A stretch of DNA of 19,284 nucleotides from Sphingomonas sp. (GTDB lineage Bacteria > Pseudomonadota > Alphaproteobacteria > Sphingomonadales > Sphingomonadaceae). The DNA lies in the NCBI GenBank assembly GCA_013822915.1, contig PNLG01000251.1:1-19284 (forward strand), given 5' to 3'. The notes beneath the pieces were generated by a model. The model did no database searches. It was given only the letters and a program-made list of their open reading frames with translations, and was not told the DNA's origin. Of this stretch, positions 1 through 8,105 are shown in pieces; the stretch's first letter is position 1, and each line of letters starts with the position of its first letter. Made by a program: the position numbers and the translations under genes.

Positions 1-378
1 GCACCGGTGGCAAGCGTGTTGACACTCTATTTTAATCGGACGGCCTATCCCTATTGGGGCGGGGGCAGTTTTGCCGCGCGGGCGCTGCGCGCGAATGAGC
101 GGATGTATTTTGCGGTGATGAGCAGCGCGCGGGCGCGCGGCTGCACCCGCTTTGACTTTGGCCGGTCAAAGCTGGGCACCGGCCCTGCTGCCTATAAGCA
201 TAATTGGGGTTTTGAAGCCGAACCACTACGCTATTTCAAGCGCTTGGCAGACGGGCACGCGGCACGTGACGTCAATCCGATGAGCCCGCAATATCAGGCC
301 AAGATCGCGCGCTGGAAGCGCTTGCCGCTGTGGATCGCGAACCGCGCCGGCCCGCTCATCGCGCGCGGACTGGGTTGA
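1..378 (+). CDS. FemAB-like acyltransferase, exosortase A system-associated (C-terminal part)
   Basis: An open frame enters from the left edge and stops at 376-378, giving the last 125 residues of a protein whose start is outside the window. The visible part has the features of the C-terminal GNAT-like fold of FemAB-type aminoacyl/acyltransferases, including a tract near residues 52-77 reading FDFGRSKLGTGPAAYKHNWG, typical of the XrtA/PEP-CTERM-associated FemAB family. Those proteins are encoded beside exosortase genes and are thought to modify cell-surface material, but the substrate is unknown. It lies 15 bases upstream of the glycosyltransferase and points the same way, so it is probably in the same operon. 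Assignment rests on the C-terminal motif and context only. Confidence 0.8.
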   Translation, partial: APVASVLTLYFNRTAYPYWGGGSFAARALRANERMYFAVMSSARARGCTRFDFGRSKLGTGPAAYKHNWGFEAEPLRYFKRLADGHAARDVNPMSPQYQAKIARWKRLPLWIANRAGPLIARGLG

Positions 379-393
379 GGGCGGCTCGGGCCC

Positions 394-1608
394 ATGGGTG
401 ACATCTTGTTCCTTGCGCACCGCATCCCATTCCCACCGGATCGCGGCGACAAGATTCGCGGCTTTCACATGCTGCGCCATCTGGCGAAGGTAGGTCGCGT
501 TCACCTTGCGGCATTTGCCGATCATTCGCGCGATATGGAGCGCAAGCGCGGTCTCGTCCCGTTCACGGCGAGCCGATCGATCATTTTTCGCACCAAGCCG
601 CAATGGATCGCCGCCGCGCAAGCGCTTGCGACGCGCCAGCCGGTTTCGCTCACTGCCTTTGCCAGCGAACCGCTCCGCGCGGCGGTGCAGGGTATTTTGA
701 CGCGCCATTCGATCGATACGATTTTCGTTTTCTCCAGCCAGATGGCGCAATATCTGCCGACGCCTGGGCGAGAGCGCGTCATCATGGATTTTTGCGATAT
801 GGATTCGGCGAAGTTCGAGTCTTACGCCGCGACCGCGCGCGGGCCGATGCGGTGGATGATGCAGCGCGAGGCCAATCTGCTGCTCGCGCATGATCGTGGG
901 GTGGCCAAACGGGCGCAGGCAAGCTTGTTTATCAGCGATGCCGAGGCGCAGCTCTTCCATTCCCGCGCGCGCGCGGGCCAGATTCATGTGGTAGAAAACG
1001 GGATAGACACCGCGCATTTCGATCCGGCTGCCGCTTTCAAGCGGATCGAGTCGGTCAATGGCCCGCTGATCGTGTTTACAGGCCAAATGGACTATCGCCC
1101 CAATATCGAGGCAGCGAGCTGGTTCGCAAACATGATTTTTCCGCATATCCGCGTCGCTCAACCTGCGGCGCGGTTTGCGATTGTCGGGCGTCAGCCAACC
1201 GACGCCGTCAAGGCGCTGGCGGCGCTACCCGGTGTGATCGTGACCGGCGAAGTCGCCGATGTGCGCGGATGGCTGGCGGCGGCCCAGGTGGTTGTAGCTC
1301 CACTTCGGCTTGCGCGCGGGGTGCAGAACAAGGTGCTGGAGGCAATGGCGATGGCCCGCCCCGTGGTGGTTTCTGCTGCGGCCGCCGAAGGGATCGACCA
1401 TGCCGACACGATCCGTATCGGGGCGACGGTCGGGGAAATCGCCGATCATGTTCTTGCCGTGTTTGCCGATGATGCACGCGCAGCGGCGATGGGAGCTGCA
1501 GCGCGCGCGCAGGTTCAGCGGCGTTACAGCTGGGCGTCGCGACTGGCCGCACTTGATCCGCTGCTGGGGCGCGTCCCCGGCTCGGTCGCCAACAACCTGA
1601 GCTATTGA
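394..1608 (+). CDS. PEP-CTERM/XrtA system-associated glycosyltransferase (GT4-like)
   Basis: This 404-residue protein begins MGDILFLAHRIPFPPDRGDK, the usual opening of the exosortase-A-associated sugar transferase family (TIGR03087 type). The N-terminal half forms the acceptor-binding Rossmann domain. The C-terminal half has GPLIVFTGQMDYRPN near residue 223 and GVQNKVLEAMAMARPVVVS near residue 309, matching the nucleotide-sugar-binding part of GT-B/GT4 enzymes with its conserved glutamate. It should transfer a sugar from a nucleotide donor to a growing exopolysaccharide or lipid-linked precursor at the cytoplasmic face. Donor and acceptor cannot be read from sequence. The start is the ATG at 394, 15 bases after the preceding stop. 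The stop overlaps the exosortase ATG by one base (TGATG), which suggests translational coupling. Confidence 0.88.
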   Translation: MGDILFLAHRIPFPPDRGDKIRGFHMLRHLAKVGRVHLAAFADHSRDMERKRGLVPFTASRSIIFRTKPQWIAAAQALATRQPVSLTAFASEPLRAAVQGILTRHSIDTIFVFSSQMAQYLPTPGRERVIMDFCDMDSAKFESYAATARGPMRWMMQREANLLLAHDRGVAKRAQASLFISDAEAQLFHSRARAGQIHVVENGIDTAHFDPAAAFKRIESVNGPLIVFTGQMDYRPNIEAASWFANMIFPHIRVAQPAARFAIVGRQPTDAVKALAALPGVIVTGEVADVRGWLAAAQVVVAPLRLARGVQNKVLEAMAMARPVVVSAAAAEGIDHADTIRIGATVGEIADHVLAVFADDARAAAMGAAARAQVQRRYSWASRLAALDPLLGRVPGSVANNLSY

Positions 1609-3122
1609 TGACACTCGCCGTCACCGCCGTTCGTCGCGAATCCCGACGTGCGCCGTGGGCGCGCCACGCAGTGGTGCTGGGCGGTGTTGCGGCAATGTTG
1701 CTGATCGTGTTCGCGCGCGACACGGCAGACCTTGCCCGACTGTGGTGGACCAGCACAACCTTTGGGCATTGCCTGTTCATCGGCCCGGTCATTGCGTGGC
1801 TGGTCTGGCAACGCCGCGCAGAGCTGAGCGCGCTGACCCCGATGGCTTGGGCGCCGGGGCTGGCGATTGTGGCGTGCGGCGGGTTTGCCTGGCTGTTGGG
1901 CGCGGCCGGTGGCGTAGCGCTTGCGCGGCATCTGGGGCTGGTGGTGATGGGGCAGGGCGCCGTTATCACCATCCTTGGGCCGCAAGTGGCACGCGGGCTG
2001 GTCTTTCCGCTGCTTTATGCGTTTTTCCTGGTGCCCTTTGGCGAGGGGCTGGAACAACCGCTTCAACAAGTGACGGTGGCAACCGTGTTGCCGCTGCTTC
2101 GGATCGTTGGCGTGCCTGCACAAGTCGACGGCGTGCTCATCACCATCCCCACTGGCTATTTCGAAGTGGCGGAGGCGTGTTCGGGCGCGAAGTTCGTCAT
2201 CGCGATGATGGCCTATGGCGTTTTGGTCGCCAATGTCTGCTATGTCCGCTGGGGACGGCGGATCGCGTTCATGACGATGGCGCTGGTGGTGCCGGTGCTC
2301 GCGAATGGCGTGCGCGCTTTTGGCACGATTTACGCTGCGCACCTGACATCGGTGGAGGCAGCGACTGGATTTGACCATATCGTCTATGGCTGGGTGTTTT
2401 TTGGTTTGGTGATGGCGCTCGTGCTGGCGATTGGTTGGCGCTGGTTCGACCGCGATCCCGATGCGCCTTGGGCCAGCGGGACGCCCGCGCCGACGCCGCG
2501 CCGGACGGTCCCGCCGCTGCTGGCAGGCGCGCTCACGCTGGCGCTGGCGGCAGTATTTCCAAGCGTGGACGGCCTGCTCGCCGCGCGCACCGACACGCTG
2601 CCCGCTCGCATTTCCCTGCCGCAAGTGCCAGGTTGGCAGCAAGTTTCGGGCGGAGGCCCCGCCGCATGGTCGCCGCACTATCCGGGTGCCGACCATTATC
2701 TGATCGGTCGCTATGCCGATGGCGCCGGGCATGAGGTTGACCTGGCGATCGCGGTTTATGCGGCGCAGCATGAGGGGCGTGAAATAGTGGGGTTCGGTGT
2801 GGGCGTGCTGCGCGAGCAGGTCCGCTGGGTGCGGGTCGCCGACGAGCCAGTGATTGCGGGCGGTGCTGCGGTGCGGATCGCCGCACCCGGCCCCGTGCAG
2901 CGGATCGTCGCCACCTGGTTCCGTGTCGGTGGCGAGACGCTGATCAGTCCGGTTCGGGTCAAGCTCGCGACGTTGCGCGCGCGGTTGCTTGGCGGCCGCC
3001 AAGCTGCGGTTGCCGTTCATGTGTCGGCGGTCGAGCCCGACGCACGCGCCGCTATTATACGGTTCGCGGGCGCGCTTGGTTCCATTGATACGCTGGCCGA
3101 TCATAGCGCGGGGCGGCGCTGA
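1608..3122 (+). CDS. xrtA: Exosortase A fused to EpsI domain (XrtA-EpsI)
   Basis: This 504-residue integral membrane protein has an N-terminal region of several hydrophobic helices (about residues 1-285) and a soluble C-terminal EpsI/DUF3485 domain (about 300-504). The predicted catalytic triad of the exosortase/archaeosortase family is present: Cys191 in EACSGAK, Arg236 in NGVRAFG and His257 in FDHIVYGW. The family cleaves and anchors proteins with a C-terminal PEP-CTERM signal, in step with exopolysaccharide production. Fusion to EpsI is a known arrangement in sphingomonads. The ATG at 1608 overlaps the preceding stop; a TTG one codon upstream is less likely. The stop overlaps the next ATG in the same TGATG manner. 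No PEP-CTERM substrate is visible in the window. Confidence 0.9.
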   Translation: MTLAVTAVRRESRRAPWARHAVVLGGVAAMLLIVFARDTADLARLWWTSTTFGHCLFIGPVIAWLVWQRRAELSALTPMAWAPGLAIVACGGFAWLLGAAGGVALARHLGLVVMGQGAVITILGPQVARGLVFPLLYAFFLVPFGEGLEQPLQQVTVATVLPLLRIVGVPAQVDGVLITIPTGYFEVAEACSGAKFVIAMMAYGVLVANVCYVRWGRRIAFMTMALVVPVLANGVRAFGTIYAAHLTSVEAATGFDHIVYGWVFFGLVMALVLAIGWRWFDRDPDAPWASGTPAPTPRRTVPPLLAGALTLALAAVFPSVDGLLAARTDTLPARISLPQVPGWQQVSGGGPAAWSPHYPGADHYLIGRYADGAGHEVDLAIAVYAAQHEGREIVGFGVGVLREQVRWVRVADEPVIAGGAAVRIAAPGPVQRIVATWFRVGGETLISPVRVKLATLRARLLGGRQAAVAVHVSAVEPDARAAIIRFAGALGSIDTLADHSAGRR

Positions 3123-5014
3123 TGTGCGGGATTGCGGGGCTGTTTTACCCCGACACGCCCAAGCCGATTGACCCCGCGCGCATCACTGCGATGGCCGACG
3201 CGCAGGCGCATCGTGGCCCCGATGGCAGCGGGGTGTGGGTCGCGCCGGGCATTGGGCTGGGCCACCGGCGCTTGTCGATCATTGATCTGGGCGGCGGGGC
3301 GCAGCCGATGCACAGCGCCGACGGCCGGCTTGTCGTCAGCTATAATGGAGAGATTTACAATTTTCTCGAAGTGCGCGCCGAACTGGAGGCGCGCGGCGCC
3401 GTTTTCCAAACCAATAGCGATACCGAAGTATTGCTCCATGGCTGGGCGGCATGGGGCCCGGCGATGCTTGATCGGCTGAACGGAATGTTCGCGGTTGCGC
3501 TTTACGACGACGCCGCCAAGACGCTGCTCCTCGCGCGCGACCGGCTGGGGGTAAAGCCGCTGCACTATGCGATGCTCGCTGATGGGGCGCTGGCATTTGC
3601 GTCGGAGCTGAAGGGCTTGCTCGCGCACCCGCTGTTGCGGCGGGTCGCCGATGTGCGCGCGGTCGAGGATTTCATGGCCTATGGCTATGTGCCCGACGAT
3701 GCCTCCCTCGTCGCGGGGGTCAAGAAACTGGCCGCCGGGCATTTTCTGTTGGTCGAACGCGGCAAGCCGCTGCCCGCGCCACAGCAATGGTGGGACATTG
3801 ATTTCAGCCAGCGGACTCGCGCATCTGCATCGGCGATTGAGGAGGAGCTGATCGAGCGGCTGCGCGCGGGCGTGCGGTCGCGGCTGGTCGCCGATGTGCC
3901 GCTTGGCGCGTTCCTGTCGGGCGGGGTCGATAGTTCGGCAGTCGTTGCGATGATGGCGGAGGCGTCGCGTCATGCCGTCAAAACCTGCACCATTGGCTTT
4001 GACGCCGCCGATCATGACGAACGCAGCTACGCCCGCCAGATCGCAACCCGCTATGCGACCGACCACCGCGAACGGATTGTCAGCGCTGATGATTTCGCGC
4101 TGATCGACACGCTGGTTGCCGCGTTTGACGAGCCCTTTGCCGATGCATCGGCACTCGCGACTTACCGCGTGTGCGAACTGGCGCGCGAACAAGTGACCGT
4201 CGCGCTGTCGGGGGACGGCGCGGACGAGGCTTTTGCCGGTTACCGCCGCTACCGCTTTCAGGCGGCGGAGGAGCGGACGCGCGCGCTGATCCCACCGGCG
4301 TTGCGCGCGCGATTGTTCGGCACGCTTGGCCGATATTATCCCAAGGCCGATTGGGCGCCGCGGCCGTTTCGCGCCAAGACCACGTTTCTCGGCCTCGCCG
4401 ATGATGGTGCGACGGCCTATGCGCGCGCGGTCGGGGTGACACCGCCTGTCCTGCGGGGACTATTGTTTTCCGACGCCGCGCGCCGTGCTTTGGGCGGGCA
4501 CCGGGCGGAGGACCGTTACATCGACACGATGCGGCGCGCGCCAGTGCGAGAACCACTCGACGCCGCGCAATATGCCGATTTCAAACACTGGTTGCCCGGC
4601 GACATTCTGACCAAAACCGACCGCACCAGCATGGCAGTCGGGCTGGAGGCGCGCGAGCCATTGCTCGATTACCGGCTCGTCGAATTTGCCGCGACCTTGC
4701 CCGCATCGATTCGCATCAAACGCGGGCAGGGCAAGTGGGTGATGAAACACGCGCTTGAACGCTATTTACCGCATGACATTCTCTATCGCCCGAAAATGGG
4801 GTTTGTGACGCCGGTCAGCCTTTGGTTTCGTGGGAGCCTTGCCGATCAGGCGGCGGCACTCGCCCGCTCACCCGTGCTGGGCGGCACCGGCTGGTTCGAT
4901 ATGGCCGCGATCGAGCGCCTCGCGGCCGAGCACCGCAGCGGCGCGCGCGACCATGGCCGCACGTTATGGCAGCTCGTCATGCTCGAACGGTCGATGGCGC
5001 GGCTTTTTGCTTAA
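3122..5014 (+). CDS. asnB: Asparagine synthase-like amidotransferase, XrtA system-associated
   Basis: This 630-residue protein has two domains. After Met1 the sequence CGIAGLF gives the N-terminal cysteine nucleophile of class II glutamine amidotransferases, followed by RGPDG and the YNGEIYNF tract. The C-terminal synthetase domain has the pyrophosphate loop SGGVDSS at residues 266-272 and LSGDGADEAFAGYRRYR near 361. The reaction is glutamine-dependent, ATP-driven amidation; in this context (TIGR03108-type family) the likely target is a sugar or polysaccharide precursor rather than free aspartate, which is inference. Length matches the family. Its ATG overlaps the xrtA stop. The TAA stop overlaps the convergent MAPEG gene by four bases, leaving no room for a separate terminator. 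Confidence 0.9.
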   Translation: MCGIAGLFYPDTPKPIDPARITAMADAQAHRGPDGSGVWVAPGIGLGHRRLSIIDLGGGAQPMHSADGRLVVSYNGEIYNFLEVRAELEARGAVFQTNSDTEVLLHGWAAWGPAMLDRLNGMFAVALYDDAAKTLLLARDRLGVKPLHYAMLADGALAFASELKGLLAHPLLRRVADVRAVEDFMAYGYVPDDASLVAGVKKLAAGHFLLVERGKPLPAPQQWWDIDFSQRTRASASAIEEELIERLRAGVRSRLVADVPLGAFLSGGVDSSAVVAMMAEASRHAVKTCTIGFDAADHDERSYARQIATRYATDHRERIVSADDFALIDTLVAAFDEPFADASALATYRVCELAREQVTVALSGDGADEAFAGYRRYRFQAAEERTRALIPPALRARLFGTLGRYYPKADWAPRPFRAKTTFLGLADDGATAYARAVGVTPPVLRGLLFSDAARRALGGHRAEDRYIDTMRRAPVREPLDAAQYADFKHWLPGDILTKTDRTSMAVGLEAREPLLDYRLVEFAATLPASIRIKRGQGKWVMKHALERYLPHDILYRPKMGFVTPVSLWFRGSLADQAAALARSPVLGGTGWFDMAAIERLAAEHRSGARDHGRTLWQLVMLERSMARLFA

Positions 5015-5469
5015 CCGTGATGCCCATGAAAATGCGCGATCGCCGCGTGCAGCGTCAGCGCGATCAGGCACAGGCTCGACAGCGCGAATAGCGCAAAGCG
5101 AATCACCACTCGGTTGACCGTTGCCTGCACAATGCTGTGCAGCACCCGCACGCCCACATAGGCCCAGGCGATCTGGAGATTGAGCCCGTCCCCGCCACCG
5201 ATCAGCGCGAGCGCAATCGCGACCGCGTAAAACACCGTCGGCTGTTCGTGGAGGTGATTATAGTTATCTGCGACCCAGGTTGCACGGGTTTCCCCCTTGG
5301 CAATCAAGGCTTCGCGAAGCGCGGGCCCCGTGCCGCCCACGATCTTGGTCCCGTCGATCCCGGCCCGGCGCATCGCGGGCAGCCGTGTTACATACATCCA
5401 TACCCACATGACGAGCGTCCACCCCGCCATGGCGATGACCGGACCGATGATTGGGCTGTGATGTGGCAT
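5011..5469 (-). CDS. MAPEG family membrane protein
   Basis: This 152-residue protein has about four hydrophobic helices and the family core near residues 62-82, including the stretch RATWVADNYNHLHEQPTVFY, where the N-H-x-E-Q-P tract typifies MAPEG proteins (membrane-associated proteins in eicosanoid and glutathione metabolism). Eukaryotic members are glutathione-dependent transferases or peroxidases; bacterial members are mostly uncharacterised. The C-terminus is histidine-rich (HAAIAHFHGHHG). The ATG at 5469 is preceded by GGGGAGA about seven bases upstream, supporting the start. It converges on the amidotransferase gene and shares four bases with it, and appears to be a separate transcription unit. 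Confidence 0.85.
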   Translation of the reverse strand: MPHHSPIIGPVIAMAGWTLVMWVWMYVTRLPAMRRAGIDGTKIVGGTGPALREALIAKGETRATWVADNYNHLHEQPTVFYAVAIALALIGGGDGLNLQIAWAYVGVRVLHSIVQATVNRVVIRFALFALSSLCLIALTLHAAIAHFHGHHG

Positions 5470-5527
5470 ATTATTCTCCCCCCGGATGATTAGTGTTCTC
5501 GATGCCGCTTTCCGGCCCGCCGCGCAA

Positions 5528-5716
5528 CTATCGCAGCTTAGCGATCGTCAGCCCGTCCGCCTTGGCCCGGTCGCGCACCGATTCCTCGCTGCGGTTCAGC
5601 GCCTTGGCAATCGCCTTCAGCGCCATCGCCTTTTTGGCGAGGAGGTGCAGTTTCTGCACCTCGTCCGGGGTCCAGGGCTGGCGGTGACGCTCAAACCGTG
5701 CGGCGTCCTTCGCCAT
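5528..5716 (-). CDS. Small HTH/Myb-like protein, 62 residues
   Basis: This short protein begins MAKDAARFERHRQPWTPDE. After the tryptophan at residue 15 comes a predicted two- or three-helix region (EVQKLHLLAKKAM, LKAIAKALNRS, EESVRDRAKADGL) resembling a homeodomain-like or Myb/SANT-like helix-turn-helix with many basic residues. Its ATG overlaps the stop of the deoxyhypusine-synthase-like gene as ATGA, so it is probably translated by coupling and co-produced with the polyamine enzymes. A DNA-binding or assembly role is only inference. A longer in-frame extension upstream runs antisense-free through the preceding gene but has no homology-like features, so the coupled start is preferred. Confidence 0.65.
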   Translation of the reverse strand: MAKDAARFERHRQPWTPDEVQKLHLLAKKAMALKAIAKALNRSEESVRDRAKADGLTIAKLR

Positions 5717-6765
5717 CAGGCGAAGATCTTGCCCCAGGCCCGCTTGGCGCGCGTCTTCCAATGACCGCGGTGATAGGCGTCGGAGGCAAGCAGCGGCATG
5801 ACCGACCCGGCCTCTGCAAACACCATCTGTTCGATCCCGGTGTTGACCTTGCCCCATGACGCCGCTTCTTGCAGCGTTGAGGAGGAGCAGGCACCGTCGC
5901 GCACATCGGCGACGGTGATCTGCACTGCATATTTATGCACCTCAACATCCTCATGCCCCAGGATTTCGGCGCAGACGACCGTGTCCTGAACGAAGTTTTT
6001 CGGCACACCGCCGCCGATCATCAGCAAGCCGGTGGTGCCCGCCTGAATCTTGATATCGGTCAGCTCGCGGAAATCGGCGATCGCGTCGATCATCAAATAG
6101 GGTTTACCGGCCTTCATTGCGTCAACCTGATGCTTGACGAGGCCGAACCCCGCCGACGAATCGACAAAGGCGGGGCAGAAAATCGGCACGTCATGCTCAT
6201 AGGCAAGCTTGACGAGGCTATTGTCCTTCTTGCCATGTTCGGCGAGATAGCGGCCCATTTCGCGGATGAACGCGCGGCTCGAATAAGCGCGCGGCTCCAG
6301 TTCATTGGCGATCTTGTTGATCGTGAAGTCGCAGTCCTGAAGCTGCTCCTCATCAATATAGGTGTCGTAAATCCGGTCGATGTAAAGCGAGCGCAGCGTG
6401 TCATCATCGGGCACTTCCAGCGCCTGATAATGTTTGTGGCCCAGCCCTTCGAAGAAATCCATGTCGACGATCGTGGCACCCGTCGCGATCACGCAATCGA
6501 CCATGTTAGACCGGATCAACTCGGCATAAAGGTCCATACAGCCGCCAGCACTTGTCGACCCCGCAATCACCAGACAGATGGTGCAATCGGGATCGGCCAG
6601 CATCTGGTTATAAATGCCGGTCGCGCGCGCGAGGTCGCGGCTCGTGAAACTCATCTTGCCCATCGACTCGATGATCGGGCGCGCATCAAAACTGGTGATG
6701 TCGATATGCTCCACCTTGGTGGAGAGCAGTTCGGCCTTGCGGTTTGATAGAGTCGTGTCGGTCAT
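5716..6765 (-). CDS. Deoxyhypusine synthase-like protein (probable polyamine/homospermidine synthase)
   Basis: This 349-residue protein has the deoxyhypusine synthase (DHS) fold: an NAD-binding segment with ICLVIAGSTSAGGCMDLYAE, then FCPAFVDSSAGFG, and the active-site block EAASWGKV with Lys306, the position of the lysine that carries the aminobutyl intermediate in eukaryotic DHS. Bacteria lack eIF5A, so the target is probably a free amine. Homologues are suspected to make homospermidine or related polyamines, and plant homospermidine synthase evolved from DHS. It follows a diamine decarboxylase in the same direction, which fits that role. The region matching the human KHH motif reads PKNF, so substrate contacts differ. 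The ATG at 6765 has AGGAAG upstream; an in-frame start 54 bases earlier lacks such a site. Confidence 0.82.
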   Translation of the reverse strand: MTDTTLSNRKAELLSTKVEHIDITSFDARPIIESMGKMSFTSRDLARATGIYNQMLADPDCTICLVIAGSTSAGGCMDLYAELIRSNMVDCVIATGATIVDMDFFEGLGHKHYQALEVPDDDTLRSLYIDRIYDTYIDEEQLQDCDFTINKIANELEPRAYSSRAFIREMGRYLAEHGKKDNSLVKLAYEHDVPIFCPAFVDSSAGFGLVKHQVDAMKAGKPYLMIDAIADFRELTDIKIQAGTTGLLMIGGGVPKNFVQDTVVCAEILGHEDVEVHKYAVQITVADVRDGACSSSTLQEAASWGKVNTGIEQMVFAEAGSVMPLLASDAYHRGHWKTRAKRAWGKIFA

Positions 6766-6790
6766 CGGTTCTTCCTGGCAACGATAAAGG

Positions 6791-6808
6791 CCCCGGCGAG
6801 TGCCGGGG
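6791..6808 (-). terminator. GC-rich hairpin between decarboxylase and DHS-like genes
   Basis: A perfect 7-base inverted repeat CCCCGGC/GCCGGGG with a 4-base loop lies between the decarboxylase stop (6844) and the DHS-like start (6765). Read on the minus strand it is followed by CCTTTATC. It resembles a Rho-independent terminator with a weak U tract, so it may partly attenuate transcription into the second gene or protect an mRNA end. Confidence 0.5.
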
Positions 6809-6843
6809 TGAGGGGACAACGAACGTGGTTTGCGACTGAGTTG

Positions 6844-8097
6844 TTACAGCGTGACGACGTTTGCGCTCGCAACGCGCCGATCGGGCGCTGCATAGAGCGA
6901 GACCATCGGCTCGTCCTCGACAATCACGGTTTCGCCATTGGTGAACCCGTTAAAGCCGGTCCGCATCGCCGCACCATAGGCGCCGAGCATGCCGATTTCG
7001 ATGTAATCGCCCGCGCGCGTATCGGCTGGCAGCATGAACGGCCCGGCCATGTGATCAAGATCATCACAGGTCGGCCCGTAAAAGCTGAAGCCCATGTCGC
7101 GTGCGTTCGAATCGGGTTCGCGCAGCAACTGCACCGGAAATTGCCAGCCGAGGTGTGCCGCATCGAACAGCGCGCCATACGCGCCGTCGTTAATGTAGAG
7201 TTCATCGCCGCGCCGCCGCTCAACCCGCACAACCAGCGAGCTATATTCGGCGCACAGCGCGCGGCCCGGCTCTGCCCAGAGCTCCGCCGAATAGGAAATC
7301 GGCAGGCTTTCGAAAGCGCGGTGGATCGTTGCGAAGTAACGCTCCAGCGGGGGCGGCTCCATCCCCGGATAGGAGGAGGGAAAGCCACCGCCGACATCAA
7401 CGACGTCAACCGTAACGCCTGCATCCACAATCGCCGCACGCACGCGCTCGATTGCGTTGGCATAAGCCTCGGGCGTCATGGCCTGGCTGCCGACATGGAA
7501 GCAGATGCCCAGCGCATCGGCCGCCTGACGCGCAGCGATCAGCAAATCGCGCGTCTCACCCGGCGCCGCGCCGAATTTCGACGCAAGGCTGAGCTTGGAA
7601 TGCTCCGACGACACGCGCAGCCGCACGCACAGCGTCAAATCGGTGGCGTCATTGGTCGCCGCCATGATCTTTGCCAGCTCATCCAGGCTGTCGAGCGAGA
7701 AAACGCGCACGCCGTGGACATGATAAGCCTCGGCAATCGCCTCGGGCGCCTTTACTGGGTGCATGAAGCACAAGGTCGCGTCCGGCAGCGTTTGCGCAAC
7801 CAGCCGCACCTCTCCGATGGAGGCGACGTCGTAATGCGTGATGCCATTGTCCCACAACACCCGCAGCAAATCGGGCGACGGGTTTGCCTTCACCGCATAC
7901 ATCGAGCGGCCCGGAAACTTCTCGACAAAGAAGCGGGCAGCACGCGCAGCGGCGTGAGGGCGAACCAGCGTGACCGGCTGAACCGGACGCCTGACGAACG
8001 CGACAGCGCGAGCGCTGTCGTGATGGCCAAGTGCAATTCCAATGGCGGAATCGAACGGGGTAGCAGCTAACCCCAGCGCGCTATGATGCTTGTGCAA
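6844..8097 (-). CDS. Type III PLP-dependent ornithine/diamino acid decarboxylase
   Basis: This 417-residue enzyme has the alanine-racemase-like barrel fold of eukaryotic-type ornithine decarboxylases. Lys70 in YAVKANP binds PLP; HVGSQ, VDVGGGFPSSYPG and EPGRALCAE line the cofactor phosphate site; Cys344 in GPTCDDLD is the conserved catalytic cysteine supplied across the dimer. The expected reaction is decarboxylation of ornithine to putrescine in the cytosol; lysine may also be used. I choose a TTG start at 8097 because GGAGGT sits eight bases upstream, whereas the frame stays open 68 codons further without a ribosome binding site. That upstream stretch contains the leader structure instead. 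The DHS-like gene lies downstream and probably uses the product. Confidence 0.88.
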   Translation of the reverse strand: MHKHHSALGLAATPFDSAIGIALGHHDSARAVAFVRRPVQPVTLVRPHAAARAARFFVEKFPGRSMYAVKANPSPDLLRVLWDNGITHYDVASIGEVRLVAQTLPDATLCFMHPVKAPEAIAEAYHVHGVRVFSLDSLDELAKIMAATNDATDLTLCVRLRVSSEHSKLSLASKFGAAPGETRDLLIAARQAADALGICFHVGSQAMTPEAYANAIERVRAAIVDAGVTVDVVDVGGGFPSSYPGMEPPPLERYFATIHRAFESLPISYSAELWAEPGRALCAEYSSLVVRVERRRGDELYINDGAYGALFDAAHLGWQFPVQLLREPDSNARDMGFSFYGPTCDDLDHMAGPFMLPADTRAGDYIEIGMLGAYGAAMRTGFNGFTNGETVIVEDEPMVSLYAAPDRRVASANVVTL

Positions 8098-8105
8098 CTC
8101 AAGGG

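Noticed and set aside
962..975. 14-base palindrome CCCGCGCGCGCGGG in the glycosyltransferase gene
   Set aside because: It encodes an ordinary Arg-Ala-rich stretch, and alternating GC runs are common in this composition. No promoter or second copy supports a function.
226..1161. Long open frame on the minus strand under the glycosyltransferase
   Set aside because: It is arginine-, histidine- and proline-rich with no recognisable motif, as expected for an antisense frame in GC-rich coding DNA.
1602..3104. 500-codon antisense frame opposite the exosortase gene
   Set aside because: The sense strand encodes a clear exosortase with its catalytic residues; the antisense translation shows no membrane or domain pattern. 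The same applies to the antisense frame at 11012-12412.
5011..5014. Shared terminator between the convergent amidotransferase and MAPEG genes
   Set aside because: The genes overlap by four bases and no hairpin with a T run is visible there.
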